From the NCBI RefSeq assembly GCF_025698545.1, contig NC_068569.1:1550001-1614000 (forward strand): 64,000 nucleotides of DNA, given 5' to 3'. The notes below the pieces were generated by a model, which was given only the letters and a program-made list of their open reading frames with translations, was not told the origin of the DNA and made no database searches. The position numbers were made by a program, and so were the translations under genes. The stretch is from Gossypium raimondii. Lineage: Eukaryota > Streptophyta > Magnoliopsida > Malvales > Malvaceae. Shown in pieces: positions 11,116-23,746 of the stretch; within the stretch, counting starts at the first letter, position 1, and each line of letters begins with the position of its first letter.

Positions 11116-12162
11116 ATGGAAGAAGAGATACTAAGTGTGATTTCAAGTGGTGGAGGAAATACAAATTCAGATGTTTCAAATTCAATTAGCACCACTCATC
11201 AAGCAAACAAACGCCAAAGGTGCGGCGATAAAGGCAATTCGTCGCAATTCAAAGGCGTAATGCGACAGAAAAACGGAAAATGGGGCGCTCAATTATACTC
11301 TAATCATACCAGAATTTGGCTAGGGACTTTCAAAACCGAAATAGATGCGGCCGTGGCCTACGATAGCGCAACGATCAAGTTCTGCCCCGGAGACACTCAT
11401 CGAAACTTTCCATGGAACGAAATCACAATTGAGGAGCCCAAGTTTCTGAGCCATTACAGTGCAGAAGCTGTCCTTAGCATGATAAGAGACGGTTCCTACC
11501 AATTCAAGTTCATGGATTTTATTAAGGCTTGCTCTAGAAGTACAAAACCAAACACTGCTATCAAGTCAGTGGGGACTTATAGCAATGAAGGGCTAATTTG
11601 CAAACAATTGTTCCAAAAGAAGCTAACACCAAGTGATGTTGGTAAGCTGAATAGGCTTGTCATCCCCAAAAGATATGCTGTCAAGTATTTTCCATCGATT
11701 TTCTGGACCGAAAAGGAGAATGCCGATGTTGCCGATAGCAAAACGAACGATGTTGAGTTGGTTTTCTACGACAAGTTTATGAGGATATGGAAGTTTCGTT
11801 ATTGCTATAGGAATAGCAGCCAAAGCTTTGTTTTCACCAGGGGCTGGAATCGGTTTCTGAAGGAAAAAAAGTTGAAGGCCAACGATGTGGTTTCGTTCTT
11901 CGTATGCGAATGCCGGAAGGAGAACGAAGTCCAAAGGTTCTGCATGATCGATGCCAACAAATCCGGTAACGGTGGCACGTTCGTGGCGGTAAACAACATT
12001 CATGTTGGAATAGAAGTTGATTTGCAGCTTCGGTTGGGACATTATTACCCCATTGGTGATGAAAAACATGTCCAAGAAGAGCAAGGATCAATGGCGGCAG
12101 CGAAGCCGAAACAAGACGACAAGACTGAGGGTTTCAAACTCTTTGGTATGCAAATTAACTGA
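11116..12162 (+). CDS. RAV-type transcription factor (AP2/ERF + B3), copy 1
   Basis: A single-exon gene of 348 residues. The start is the first ATG in frame (MEEEILSVIS); the reading frame stays open four codons further upstream without an ATG. Order of parts: Ser/Thr-rich N terminus; basic 'NKRQRC' (31-36), a likely nuclear signal; AP2 domain about 45-100 with 'FKGVMRQKNGKWGAQLY' and 'IWLGTFKTEIDAAVAYD'; B3 domain about 163-275 with 'TPSDVGKLNRLVIPK' and 'RGWNRFLKEKKLKANDVVSF'. The C terminus contains 'DLQLRLG' (LxLxL, EAR-like, 302-308) and 'KLFGM' (341-345), a variant of the R/KLFGV repression motif of RAV/TEMPRANILLO proteins. RAV proteins bind bipartite CAACA plus CACCTG-like sites in the nucleus and often repress flowering or growth genes. 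It looks closest to the divergent At1g50680/At1g51120 subgroup. It is intact, with a close paralogue 7.5 kb downstream. Confidence 0.95.
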   Translation: MEEEILSVISSGGGNTNSDVSNSISTTHQANKRQRCGDKGNSSQFKGVMRQKNGKWGAQLYSNHTRIWLGTFKTEIDAAVAYDSATIKFCPGDTHRNFPWNEITIEEPKFLSHYSAEAVLSMIRDGSYQFKFMDFIKACSRSTKPNTAIKSVGTYSNEGLICKQLFQKKLTPSDVGKLNRLVIPKRYAVKYFPSIFWTEKENADVADSKTNDVELVFYDKFMRIWKFRYCYRNSSQSFVFTRGWNRFLKEKKLKANDVVSFFVCECRKENEVQRFCMIDANKSGNGGTFVAVNNIHVGIEVDLQLRLGHYYPIGDEKHVQEEQGSMAAAKPKQDDKTEGFKLFGMQIN

Positions 12163-13338
12163 AGCTGAAATCCTTGCTCTTTTTAACTATCAGGATTGTT
12201 AACTGAAATCAACGTTGCAGTAATGTTGACTTTTGACCTTTTTTCCAGATTATTAGCAGTTTTTTTAAAAAAATTATGGATATTTTGTTTTCTAGGATGA
12301 ATTTTTGTCATTCGTAAGAATGATATCAATATATGAATTGATGAAAGTGTCTTAATAAGCAAATCTACTTGTTTTCCTTTGGACGTTATTTTTTTTTATT
12401 ACAACCTCTGCAACGATTATAGGACTGTCAAATAGTGTTGTAAAATTGGATAAACCAAATACAACCATACATGTGACAATTTTTTTACCGTGTTTTAACT
12501 TTAATTATTAATGTTACATTAAGAATTTAATTTGTAATAAGATTTTTCATATGCAACAGTAAATATAATATTAACAAACTAAAATTGTTTGTTTGTTCAC
12601 AGAATATTTATAATATTAATATTATATATAAATATCTAAATTAAATATTTTCACAATCAATGGCTTTTTTATAGTTGGGTTGAACTAATTCTTTTTATGT
12701 AATTAGGTAACATGCCACTCATGAATATTAAGTAGGCCTTTTTTAGTGTAAGTAAAAATCTCTAAGTTGGGCAAAGCTATTATGAGTGCAGACGGCGGTC
12801 ATCAAAAGCCCAATGAGGTCCATCGGGTGTAACTTCGAGAAGAAGGGATCCAAGGTTTCGGAATATGTCGAATGGCTATAGAACAAAAAAGAAGGTCCTA
12901 AAAGAATCCAAAAGTCCAAGGAAATGATTGAAACCAGACCCATGTAAAATTGTTCTAGAAGCTCTAAAAGACTCTAGGCTTGTTGAGAGTTGTAGAGAAT
13001 TATATAAATTGTTCTAGATACGTGATCTTAACTGTATGTTGTAATCAATCTTAACTGTAGGATCTAAGGGGTTTGGCCTGTAAGGGAAGGCCCTCACTCA
13101 TTTGCACAAACTTTAACTTAAGATTGACCTCCTTTGTATAGACTCTAACTTAAAGGTAATAACACTTTTTAGTATTTTCTAGCTCCATTTTGTGTTTAAG
13201 AAGATCGAAGATTAACTTAGATGTATGTTGGTGTAAAACTCGAGCCTAACGCAACATGTTTGTTGAGCTTAAGTCTAATTTTGTAACAATTATTTTCTGT
13301 TAGTCAAATACGTCTAAAGAATTAAAGTTTTTTTTTTT
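12163..13338. other. Downstream of RAV copy 1; possible retroelement remnant
   Basis: 12163 to about 12570 is still similar to the DNA downstream of copy 2 ('aactatcaggattgtta', 'catatgcaacagtaa'), marking the 3' limit of the duplication. 12740-13260 is less AT-rich and reads like a decayed repeat (for example 'ggatctaaggggtttggcctgtaaggg'), possibly part of an LTR element, but I cannot assign it. 13328-13338 is a T run that can be the poly(A) tail of the minus-strand LINE next to it. Confidence 0.4.
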
Positions 13339-16092
13339 GTAATTATAAGAGGATTAATAATTATATTTATCCAATTATACTAAAGTCTACAAATGCACCT
13401 AATATAAACTCTCTTTTTGTGAAGAAAAACCCATAAAATTTTAATTTAGATTTACAATATCAAAAGCACCACTAGCCATCACATTTACCCCTTCCATATT
13501 AGCTGAAGCCATATTGGCAATCTTGCCAACAATGGAATTAATCTCCCTACGGACATGTCTTACCACCCAAAAATCTTTATTTTGTAACAGTTGTTGAACA
13601 TTTCTAACTAGAGTTGAACTCGAGCTTTCTGGATTCCTCCCTTGAATTGCTTGGACTGCCTCAGAGCTATCAGTTTGAATCAAAATCTTGTACACACCCT
13701 ACTTTTGTAAAAGAGTCAACCCATCTAAAATATCCCATAAATCAGCATCAAAGACAGAACATTCCCCTAAATAGTGATTGAAGCCCATAACCTAATCACT
13801 TGAATGATTCTGCACCACTCCCTCTGTAGACGTTAAACATGTTGTCAAATTAACAGCACCATTAGTATGTAGGTGAATCCAATTATCTGATAAAGGTTCC
13901 CTCTGAATGGAGCTTCGTCTTTGAGTCAAAACCTCATTATGTATGGATCAAAATTGTCTCGCCCATGTAATAAAAACTTTAACAATCTCAACGATATTCT
14001 ACGTAATTCCTTGAAAGACAAATAAATTCTTTTTCTAGCAAATGCGCCAAATAACGATCCAAATAAACTAGCCCAACTAATTCCCACGAAGTCCAAACTC
14101 TCATAAAATTGTAAGTTATATGTAAGCTAACCCAGAAGATTGGAATTAAAGAAACTGCTACTTTGATTCAAAGGTACCACCTGTCACCAAACCTCTTTTG
14201 TCGCATAGCAATCTCTAAGCACATGAATAATATCATATGTGTTATGTCTACAAATCAGACATAAAGCTTATTGTCCAATGCCTCGTCTTGCTCATTCCGC
14301 ATTAGTAAGGAGGCGTTGTTTGAAAATGAGCCATAGGAAAAACTAGACTCTATGGGGTCCCTTAATCTTTCAATGAGTATCCTAAATAGGTTCTTTAGCA
14401 TTCCAATGATTCTCCCTAATCGAACGATAGACACTCTTAACCGAAAAGGCTCCTGTCGAGTTCGATAGCCAAGAAAGGTATACTCACAATACTCGTAATT
14501 ATATTTTCCGAGACCCACAATCGAAAGGGATCTAGATTCCAATTTCCTTCCGAAATGACCATTTCTTCGAGTAGACAATCCGTTTCCATGCTCCAATGCG
14601 CATAAATCTGCTTTATTAAAAGACCAATCTATACTAACCGAAGATATTGCCAACATCGAATTGACTTTCCATCCCCCATCGACCACACTAGATTGTCCCT
14701 AAACAATGGTCGTATCTTAGACAGACCTCTCTAAAGAAAAAAGCTATTGCTCCTCTGAATGCTTTCCGACAGATTATCTTTCATACCATACTTCACCCAA
14801 ACAACCCTCACCCAAAGAACATTGACATTAGTAACCAAATTGAAACCCAAATTCATAAAAGAGAGGCATTCTGATCCTCCAACATCCGCAAGCCAAGACC
14901 CCTGCAAGAGCGTGGTTGACAGATTGAGTCCTAATTGACTAGAGCCATATTCTTCTTTCCATTCAAGGACCCCGAATAAATTTCCTAGCCAAACATTCAA
15001 TCTCCTCACAAATTCCTTTCGGTATCATCATTGACGGGATGAAATAGTTAGGAATTGATAGAAGCAGATCGATTGTGCTAAAGTAACTCTTCCAGCAATA
15101 GACAATTGTCTAGCATCCCAACTAAAAAGCTTGCTACGTACCTTATCCCCCACCAACTAAAAAGCATCCCAACAGGCTTAAACTTTTGCGTTGGGACTCC
15201 ATTCCTCAATAATTGCATAGTAGAATTTGAAATTGCGGACATAATGACCTTCCTCAAACAATCTGAAATGCCAGTAGCACTAATTGAAGCGGCAATGAAC
15301 TCCCATCTCAACCTATCATAAACTTTCTCAAGATCTATTTTGATCCTCGTCCAAGCCTTTTTGTTCTTCCCACCTTTCATTGAATGAACAACCTCCTGAG
15401 CTAAAATAATATTATCAGTAATATTTCTACTAGTAATGAAGCCTATTTGTTCCTCCGCTATTATTTTAAGGAAACAAACCTGAATTAATTTACAATAACT
15501 TTCATCACCAAATTATACAACACAAAACACAAACTGATAGACATGAAATGTTGAAAACTTTCTGGAGCAACATATTTTGGAATAAAGGTGATAAGAGTAT
15601 TATTTAGTGCAGGATCAATGAGACCACCATCAAACACTTTTTTACCCACTCACAAACAACACCTCCGACCACATCCCATTGACTTTGAAAAAGAGAGCAT
15701 GGTACCATCACTACCTGGGGACTTTAGGGGAGCCCTATTAAAAAGAGTTTTCTTGATCTCATCATCAAAAACCATCCTTCCCAAAAAATCAAAATCTATC
15801 GAATCCAGACAGGGAAAAGGATTAGGTGGTAAACCAATCAAAGGGGTCGATTCTTCACCATATAGATTTTGAAAGAAAGTAAGTGTTTCATTCTGTAGGA
15901 TATCCAGATCATAGCACCACTCACTATTATGAACTCGCAAGGCAGAGATGTGATTCAACTTTCTTTTCCTAAGTGTGTGACTATGAAAAAAATTTGTTTT
16001 TTGATCGCTGAGGTTGAGCCAATCACATCTGGATTTTTGCTTTCATAAAAGTTCTTCGTGGTGCAAAACAGATTCCAATTCTTTCCTAACCG
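13339..16092 (-). mobile_element. LINE (non-LTR retrotransposon) remnant, minus strand, 5'-truncated
   Basis: Reading the minus strand from high to low coordinates gives the 3' half of an L1-type ORF2. First come 'EELLWKQKSRCDWLNLSDQKTNFF' pieces (16080-15960). The reverse transcriptase N part follows, 'DDEIKKTLFNRAPLKSPGSDG' (15958-15650), then 'QIGFITSRNITDNIILAQEVVHSM' (about 15460-15380) and 'ARTRIKIDLEKVYDRLRW'-like RT sequence (15380-15290). The zf-RVT segment is near 14330-14150 ('LLTNAE', 'DIIHVLRDC'). RNase H follows at 13880-13441 with 'ILIQTDSSEAVQAIQGR' and 'HVRREINSIVGKIANMASA'. The T run at 13328-13338 fits a poly(A) tail. The frame is interrupted repeatedly and the YADD region is lost, so it is inactive. 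The endonuclease and 5' end are missing. Confidence 0.85.
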
Positions 16093-16360
16093 GCATCTCA
16101 ATAAGTGACAATAAGATAGCTCATTCTCTTGCTCGAGCGGTTTTATTTTATGAAAATCATATGGAATTGGATTCTTTTCCCTTTATTTCTCTTAAAAAAT
16201 TATAAATAATGTTCAAGTAGCTCATGCGAATGAGGATTTTGGACAGTAAAACCGGATCTACAGGGTGAGTCTAATGGCTTAAGCTTAGCAGTCCCTTTTT
16301 TTGTTGTGCTAATTTATTTTTAGTTCTCTTGTTGATGGATTTTTTTCTCTAAAAAAATAT
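16093..16360 (+). mobile_element. 3' tail of another LINE, plus strand (RNase H end)
   Basis: The plus strand reads 'ISDNKIAHSLARAVLFYENH' and then to a stop at 16203-16205. This matches the C-terminal end of the RNase H domain of plant L1-type ORF2 (N-x-x-AHSLAR pattern). A run 'ctctaaaaaaatataaac' near 16350 may be the degenerate A tail. It abuts the minus-strand LINE tail to head, so the two remnants face opposite ways. The junction near 16090 is inferred from where each frame stops making sense. Confidence 0.6.
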
Positions 16361-18384
16361 AAACAATGTAATAAATTTTTAATTTTTTTAAAAATTTAAA
16401 AATAGACTCTAAAATTAAAGTATTTGTCATATATTAAAACATATTTTTAATGGTTTAATAATTTAATAGTTTAAATTTCAAAAGAACATAATATTTTATA
16501 ATTTAAAATACATGTTAAAATATGTTCGCAAATCTATTTAACAAATAACAATTTTAAAACTATCTTTAAAAATTATTAGATAAAAATTCTCTAATATGGT
16601 TCTAAGGTAGTCAATATCGTACTAGTGGATGTGCCATTTTTCTCTGGTACTGATTTATACCAAGAATTATTTGTTTCGTGTATCATTTTAGATTTATCAT
16701 TATTTTAAAAACATTTAATATGTTATATAAAAATATTTATAAATATCAAATAATGAGATTAAATAAAACACAAATATAAAATACTCATAAAAATAATGCC
16801 TCGGTTGAAGTGGTAAAGAAAATATTTTAAAAATATTGGTGGCATTTATTCAAATCTCACCATATGTAATTTTACCATACCAAAAAAAAAAAACAGCCTC
16901 ATCAATTATATAGAATGTTATTTAATAAGTTTCACAAATACAATCCGTTATTAAACAAACTCAACATAAAGGAGCAAAAAATATTCTCTAAATTAAACAA
17001 TAATGTCATCCCATACTGTGTATATAATTACTCATAATTCAACAAATGTAAAATAAATTTTTTAAATTTTAATTTTAATTTTTAGTGCAAATAAATGATA
17101 AAAATTTAGAATATATTTAATTTTTTTTAATATTGGTCGATACACCATATTTTGATTGTTATGAACGAAATCAACGAATATACATTGATACGATCAATAC
17201 CAACTACAATTTACACAAAAACAAAACTTAAAACTGAACAAATCGTTATAACCGATTTTCGGTTATTGTTCCCCTTTTCAATTTTCACTTTTCATGCTTC
17301 TGGTTTAGACCTGGACTATCTTTTTAGGCTTCTGGTTTAGACCTAAACCATCTTTTTAGGTTTGAAGGTATGTCTAAAAAATAAGAAGATTTAGACAAAA
17401 ATATAAGTTAAAGAAATGAACTTAGACAAAATATAAGGCCCATTTTTTAAAAGAAACCTGCCTTGGGTAGAATTTTTTTCTTGAGTTTGGCCCTGCTGGA
17501 ATAAACTGTTTTGTTGTTGTTATTTTGCTATCATATTGCTACTATATTGTTGTTATTACTTGAACATAACTCTTGTTTTTTTTGTTAATTTTGTTATTAT
17601 TGTCGAGACATTTGTTTGCTAAGTTGTAATATCTTAGTGTTATTTAATTTAAGTATAAAGATTTTTTTTAAATATATTTTCAATTTGTTGGAAAATATTT
17701 ATTTTAATATTTTTAGCATATTTAATTTACAATATTTTTAAATTTATTTTTATATAAAAAAATCTAAAAGAATTTAATAAGAGCTAATCGGATTAGACTC
17801 GAATTTAGAATATTTAATATGAACCAAATTTAGATAGAATTTTAAATTCATTTTTCGGACAAATCAAATCCACATCTAAAAAACCAACTTAAAATTTTGC
17901 ATCCCGGTCATAATCATGTCTACTATAGGCATCCACCAAATTCCTACTACGATTCATGTCCATTGATTTCGCATTTCTTTCTTGAATTAAATAAAGATTT
18001 GTTATTCAAAAAGTGAAAAAAAATATTACACAAAAAATGACGATTCATTTTTGTGTTTTATATGGAAGTTAATACTAAATCCATGATCCGAACTTATTTT
18101 GTAAAATTAATGACAAATTCTTCTTTCTGGCTCGTTTCTCTTGAATTTTCTGTGTTGTGAAACACTCGTTAATCCATGGAATCCATCGTTTAAATAACCC
18201 TTCAATCTTCCCGACGTTAAATGTTGGAGAAAATTTCTCTAATCCTTCGTAAGAATTCCTAAGTATGTGCAATATTAATTCACCCAGGCCCAAAAACTGT
18301 AAAAAATCCTTATTCACCATGGCGCACATGAGATCTAAGGGCTTATATCGCTGGGAACATGATTTCTCAATCTTTTGTCTAAAA
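16361..18384. other. AT-rich intergenic DNA between the RAV copies
   Basis: No recognisable gene. It is largely A/T with short TTA/TAA tracts. The segment 16798-16880 resembles a tRNA-derived SINE (listed separately). An 84-codon open frame at 18075-18329 on the minus strand has no domain I recognise. Confidence 0.5.
16795..16895 (+). mobile_element. Possible degenerate tRNA-derived SINE
   Basis: 'gcctcggttgaagtggtaaag' resembles a Pol III box A region. About 45 bases later 'ttattcaaatctcacc' resembles box B, and the unit ends in a run of A. Size and order suit a short SINE, but both boxes are imperfect and no target duplication was found. Confidence 0.3.
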
Positions 18385-18636
18385 ATGTGGATTATATTGT
18401 TGCCAAAAATAAAGTTAGAAAAGCTAAAAGGTTTAGAACTTTAATTAAAAGAGCAGATTTTTCTCATATACATATTTTCTTGCCTTTTGTGGAATTTCTT
18501 TCTTAAATTTGAAGCAGTTTGCCGAAACTAAATATAAAGTAACTAATAGGTTTGATTTTGAGAGACAGACACAACATCTTGTTTGATTTTGAGGGTCAGT
18601 CCATTGCTTTGTTTTCAGTTTATTTTGTTGGAGGTT
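18385..18636 (+). promoter_or_regulatory. Promoter/leader of RAV copy 2
   Basis: Similar to 10530-10760 ahead of copy 1 (shared 'agcagatttttctc'-like and 'cttgtttgattttgag' pieces) but without the extra 330 bases seen there. It has 'ttgttttcag|ttta' shortly before the ATG, which could be an acceptor remnant. Confidence 0.5.
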
Positions 18637-19653
18637 ATGGAAGAAGAGATAACAAGTGTGATTTTAAGTGGTGAAGCGAATACACATTCGGATGTTTCAG
18701 ATTCTACTAGCACCACTCATCAAGCAAACAAACGCCAAAGGTGTGGAGGTAAAGGTAATTCGTCGCAATACAAAGGCGTAATGCGACAGAAAAATGGACA
18801 ATGGGGTGCTCAATTATACGCTAATCATACCCGAATTTGGCTAGGGACTTTCAAATCCGAAATAGATGCGGCCATGGCCTACGATAGCGCAGCGATCAAG
18901 TTTCGTACCGAAGACACTCATCGGAACTTTCCGTGGAACGAAATCACGATTGAGGAACCCAAGTTTCTGAGCCATTACAGCGTAGAAATTGTGCTTAGCA
19001 TGATAAGAGACGGTTCTTACCAATACAAGTTCATGGATTTTATTAAGGCTCACTCTAGAAATACGAAACTCAACTTAGTGGGGACTTATAGCAATGAAGG
19101 GCTAATTTGCAAACAATTGTTCCAGAAGGAGCTAACACCAAGTGATGTTGGTAAGCTGAATAGGCTTGTCATCCCTAAAAAATATGCCGTCAAATATTTT
19201 TCGCCAGTTTTTGGGACCGAAAATGAGAATGCCGATGTTGGTGATCGCAAAACGAACGATGTCGAGTTGGTTTTCTACGACAAGTTTATGAGAATATGGA
19301 AGGTCCGTTATTGCTATTGGAATAGCAGCCAAAGCTTTGTTTTCACAAGGGGTTGGAACCGGTTTCTGAAGGAAAAAGAGTTGAAAGCCAAAGATGTGGT
19401 TTCGTTCTTCGTATGCGAATGCCGGAAGGAGAATGACGTGCAAAGGTTCTGCATGATCGATGCCAACAAATCCGGGAACGGTGGCACGTTCGTGGCGGAA
19501 AACAACGTTCATGTTGGAATAGAAGTTGATTTGCAACTAAGGTTGGGACATAGTTACCTTGTCCAAGAAGAGCAAAGATCAATGGCGGCAGCGAAGCCGA
19601 AACAAGATGACAAGACTGAGGGTTTCAAACTCTTTGGTATGCAAATTACTTGA
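18637..19653 (+). CDS. RAV-type transcription factor (AP2/ERF + B3), copy 2
   Basis: A single exon of 338 residues, starting MEEEITSVIL. The architecture is the same as copy 1 and nearly colinear with it: 'NKRQRC' basic patch, AP2 domain with 'YKGVMRQKNGQWGAQLY', B3 domain with 'TPSDVGKLNRLVIPKKYAVK' and 'RGWNRFLKEKELKAKDVVSF', EAR-like 'DLQLRLG', and terminal 'KLFGMQIT'. Compared with copy 1 it lacks about four residues in the AP2-B3 linker and six between the EAR-like motif and the tail. Other differences are scattered conservative changes, and both copies keep all domain landmarks. The open frame upstream of this ATG has no ATG in it. It is probably a recent tandem duplicate kept under selection, but no rate was computed. 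It is predicted to be nuclear, DNA-binding and repressive by analogy with RAV/TEM proteins. Confidence 0.95.
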   Translation: MEEEITSVILSGEANTHSDVSDSTSTTHQANKRQRCGGKGNSSQYKGVMRQKNGQWGAQLYANHTRIWLGTFKSEIDAAMAYDSAAIKFRTEDTHRNFPWNEITIEEPKFLSHYSVEIVLSMIRDGSYQYKFMDFIKAHSRNTKLNLVGTYSNEGLICKQLFQKELTPSDVGKLNRLVIPKKYAVKYFSPVFGTENENADVGDRKTNDVELVFYDKFMRIWKVRYCYWNSSQSFVFTRGWNRFLKEKELKAKDVVSFFVCECRKENDVQRFCMIDANKSGNGGTFVAENNVHVGIEVDLQLRLGHSYLVQEEQRSMAAAKPKQDDKTEGFKLFGMQIT

Positions 19654-20926
19654 AGCTGAAAACAATGTTTCTCTTTTAACTATCAGGATTGTTAGCTGAA
19701 ATTAATATTGCAGCAATGGTGACTTTAACTTCTAACTTTTTATTTAGATTATTAGATTTTTCTTTAATTATGGATATTTTGGTTATTAGGATGAAGTTAT
19801 TACGACCTCTGTCAATATTTCGGACAATTAAATAAGATTATAAAAATCGACAATAATACCTAGACCAATTGAGCTAACACTTAATCAACATATATTTTTA
19901 TATTTTAATTTCTATGTTTATTTAAATTATTTTGATTGCATTAAAAACAAATTTACCGTAAGAGTAAAATTTTGCATATGCAACAGTAATTATAAAAGTA
20001 AAAAAGTAAAAATATTTTGTTGTATAATATTATTCCATTGGAAGAACAAAAGCTATCACCAATAAATCTCGGATGCCCAGAATCTGGGAGTCCATCAATG
20101 GCAGCAACTAGCCGTTTAGCACTGCTGTATATTGCTTCATTCTACTTCTCTTCTGTGCCCATGTTAAATGCGTATTGAGTTCAAATATTAAAAGAGAGAG
20201 AGCTATTTCTAGTATCTGTTGAGTTTAAAATGTTGGACTGCTCTGGATTTTGTCGTGTTTTGGAGTGGCTGATCATGTTGTTTTTCCTGGAGGATAATGT
20301 CTATTCATGACTATATCTATTATCCCAAAAAGCTTATGTAAGACTTCATATTATGTTTACAAATTGCAGAAAGTAGATCCAAGAATGGGATTATAATTTC
20401 GGTAGGAATGTAGTAATCAACATGTGATGGTATTGAAGCAAAACTTGACCCTTCATTTTTATTTCTCAAGTTATTTAATTAAAAAGAGTAGGATATAATC
20501 CAATCATCGCCCCCTTCATCACCGTCGTCCGAGTAATTTCTCAAAATACATTAAAGAAACAACAGACTAATAATGTAAACTAAGAATAGCGGGGGACCCA
20601 AAAGATACAAAAAAATATTTACATGATTAAATGCGATGAAAGAAAGTTGAGACCCAATAGCATCAAAACATATCAATCAAACCGTCATTAATCATTATAA
20701 GGCTAGAGCTAGAGAAGGTAATCTAAGTGGGTCCCTGGTTTTGCCACCTCCAGAGCTGATGACATGGCAATCCTATTCGCATTATTAATGAATTTATATA
20801 TTATTTTTGCGACAAACAAAGGCCAAAGCCAAACCAAAAACCTCACCGCCTTTGCCCTAAAAAGGAAAACAACTCTCATTCTCTCCTGCCGTGTTAAAAA
20901 ACCTTGAGCTGTGACAGAGAGGGAGA
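19654..20926. other. Intergenic: RAV copy 2 to PRMT10
   Basis: 19654 to about 20000 is the 3' duplicated flank. 20040-20420 is less AT-rich ('ggatgcccagaatctgggagtcc') and could be a small gene relic, but no frame is recognisable. The last 200 bases are the PRMT10 promoter and leader. No clear TATA box. Confidence 0.45.

Positions 20927-23746
<2,820 letters not shown>

Noticed and set aside
11623-12084. Long minus-strand open frames opposite both RAV genes
   Set aside because: They are antisense shadows of the conserved AP2-B3 coding strand, present in both copies for the same reason.
13339-16360. Single twin-primed (5'-inverted) LINE insertion
   Set aside because: Both oppositely oriented pieces contain the RNase H end of ORF2, which one insertion cannot supply twice.
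18075-18329. 84-codon minus-strand open frame near RAV copy 2
   Set aside because: No recognisable domain, no paralogous counterpart at copy 1 and no promoter or splice context; probably chance or a relic.
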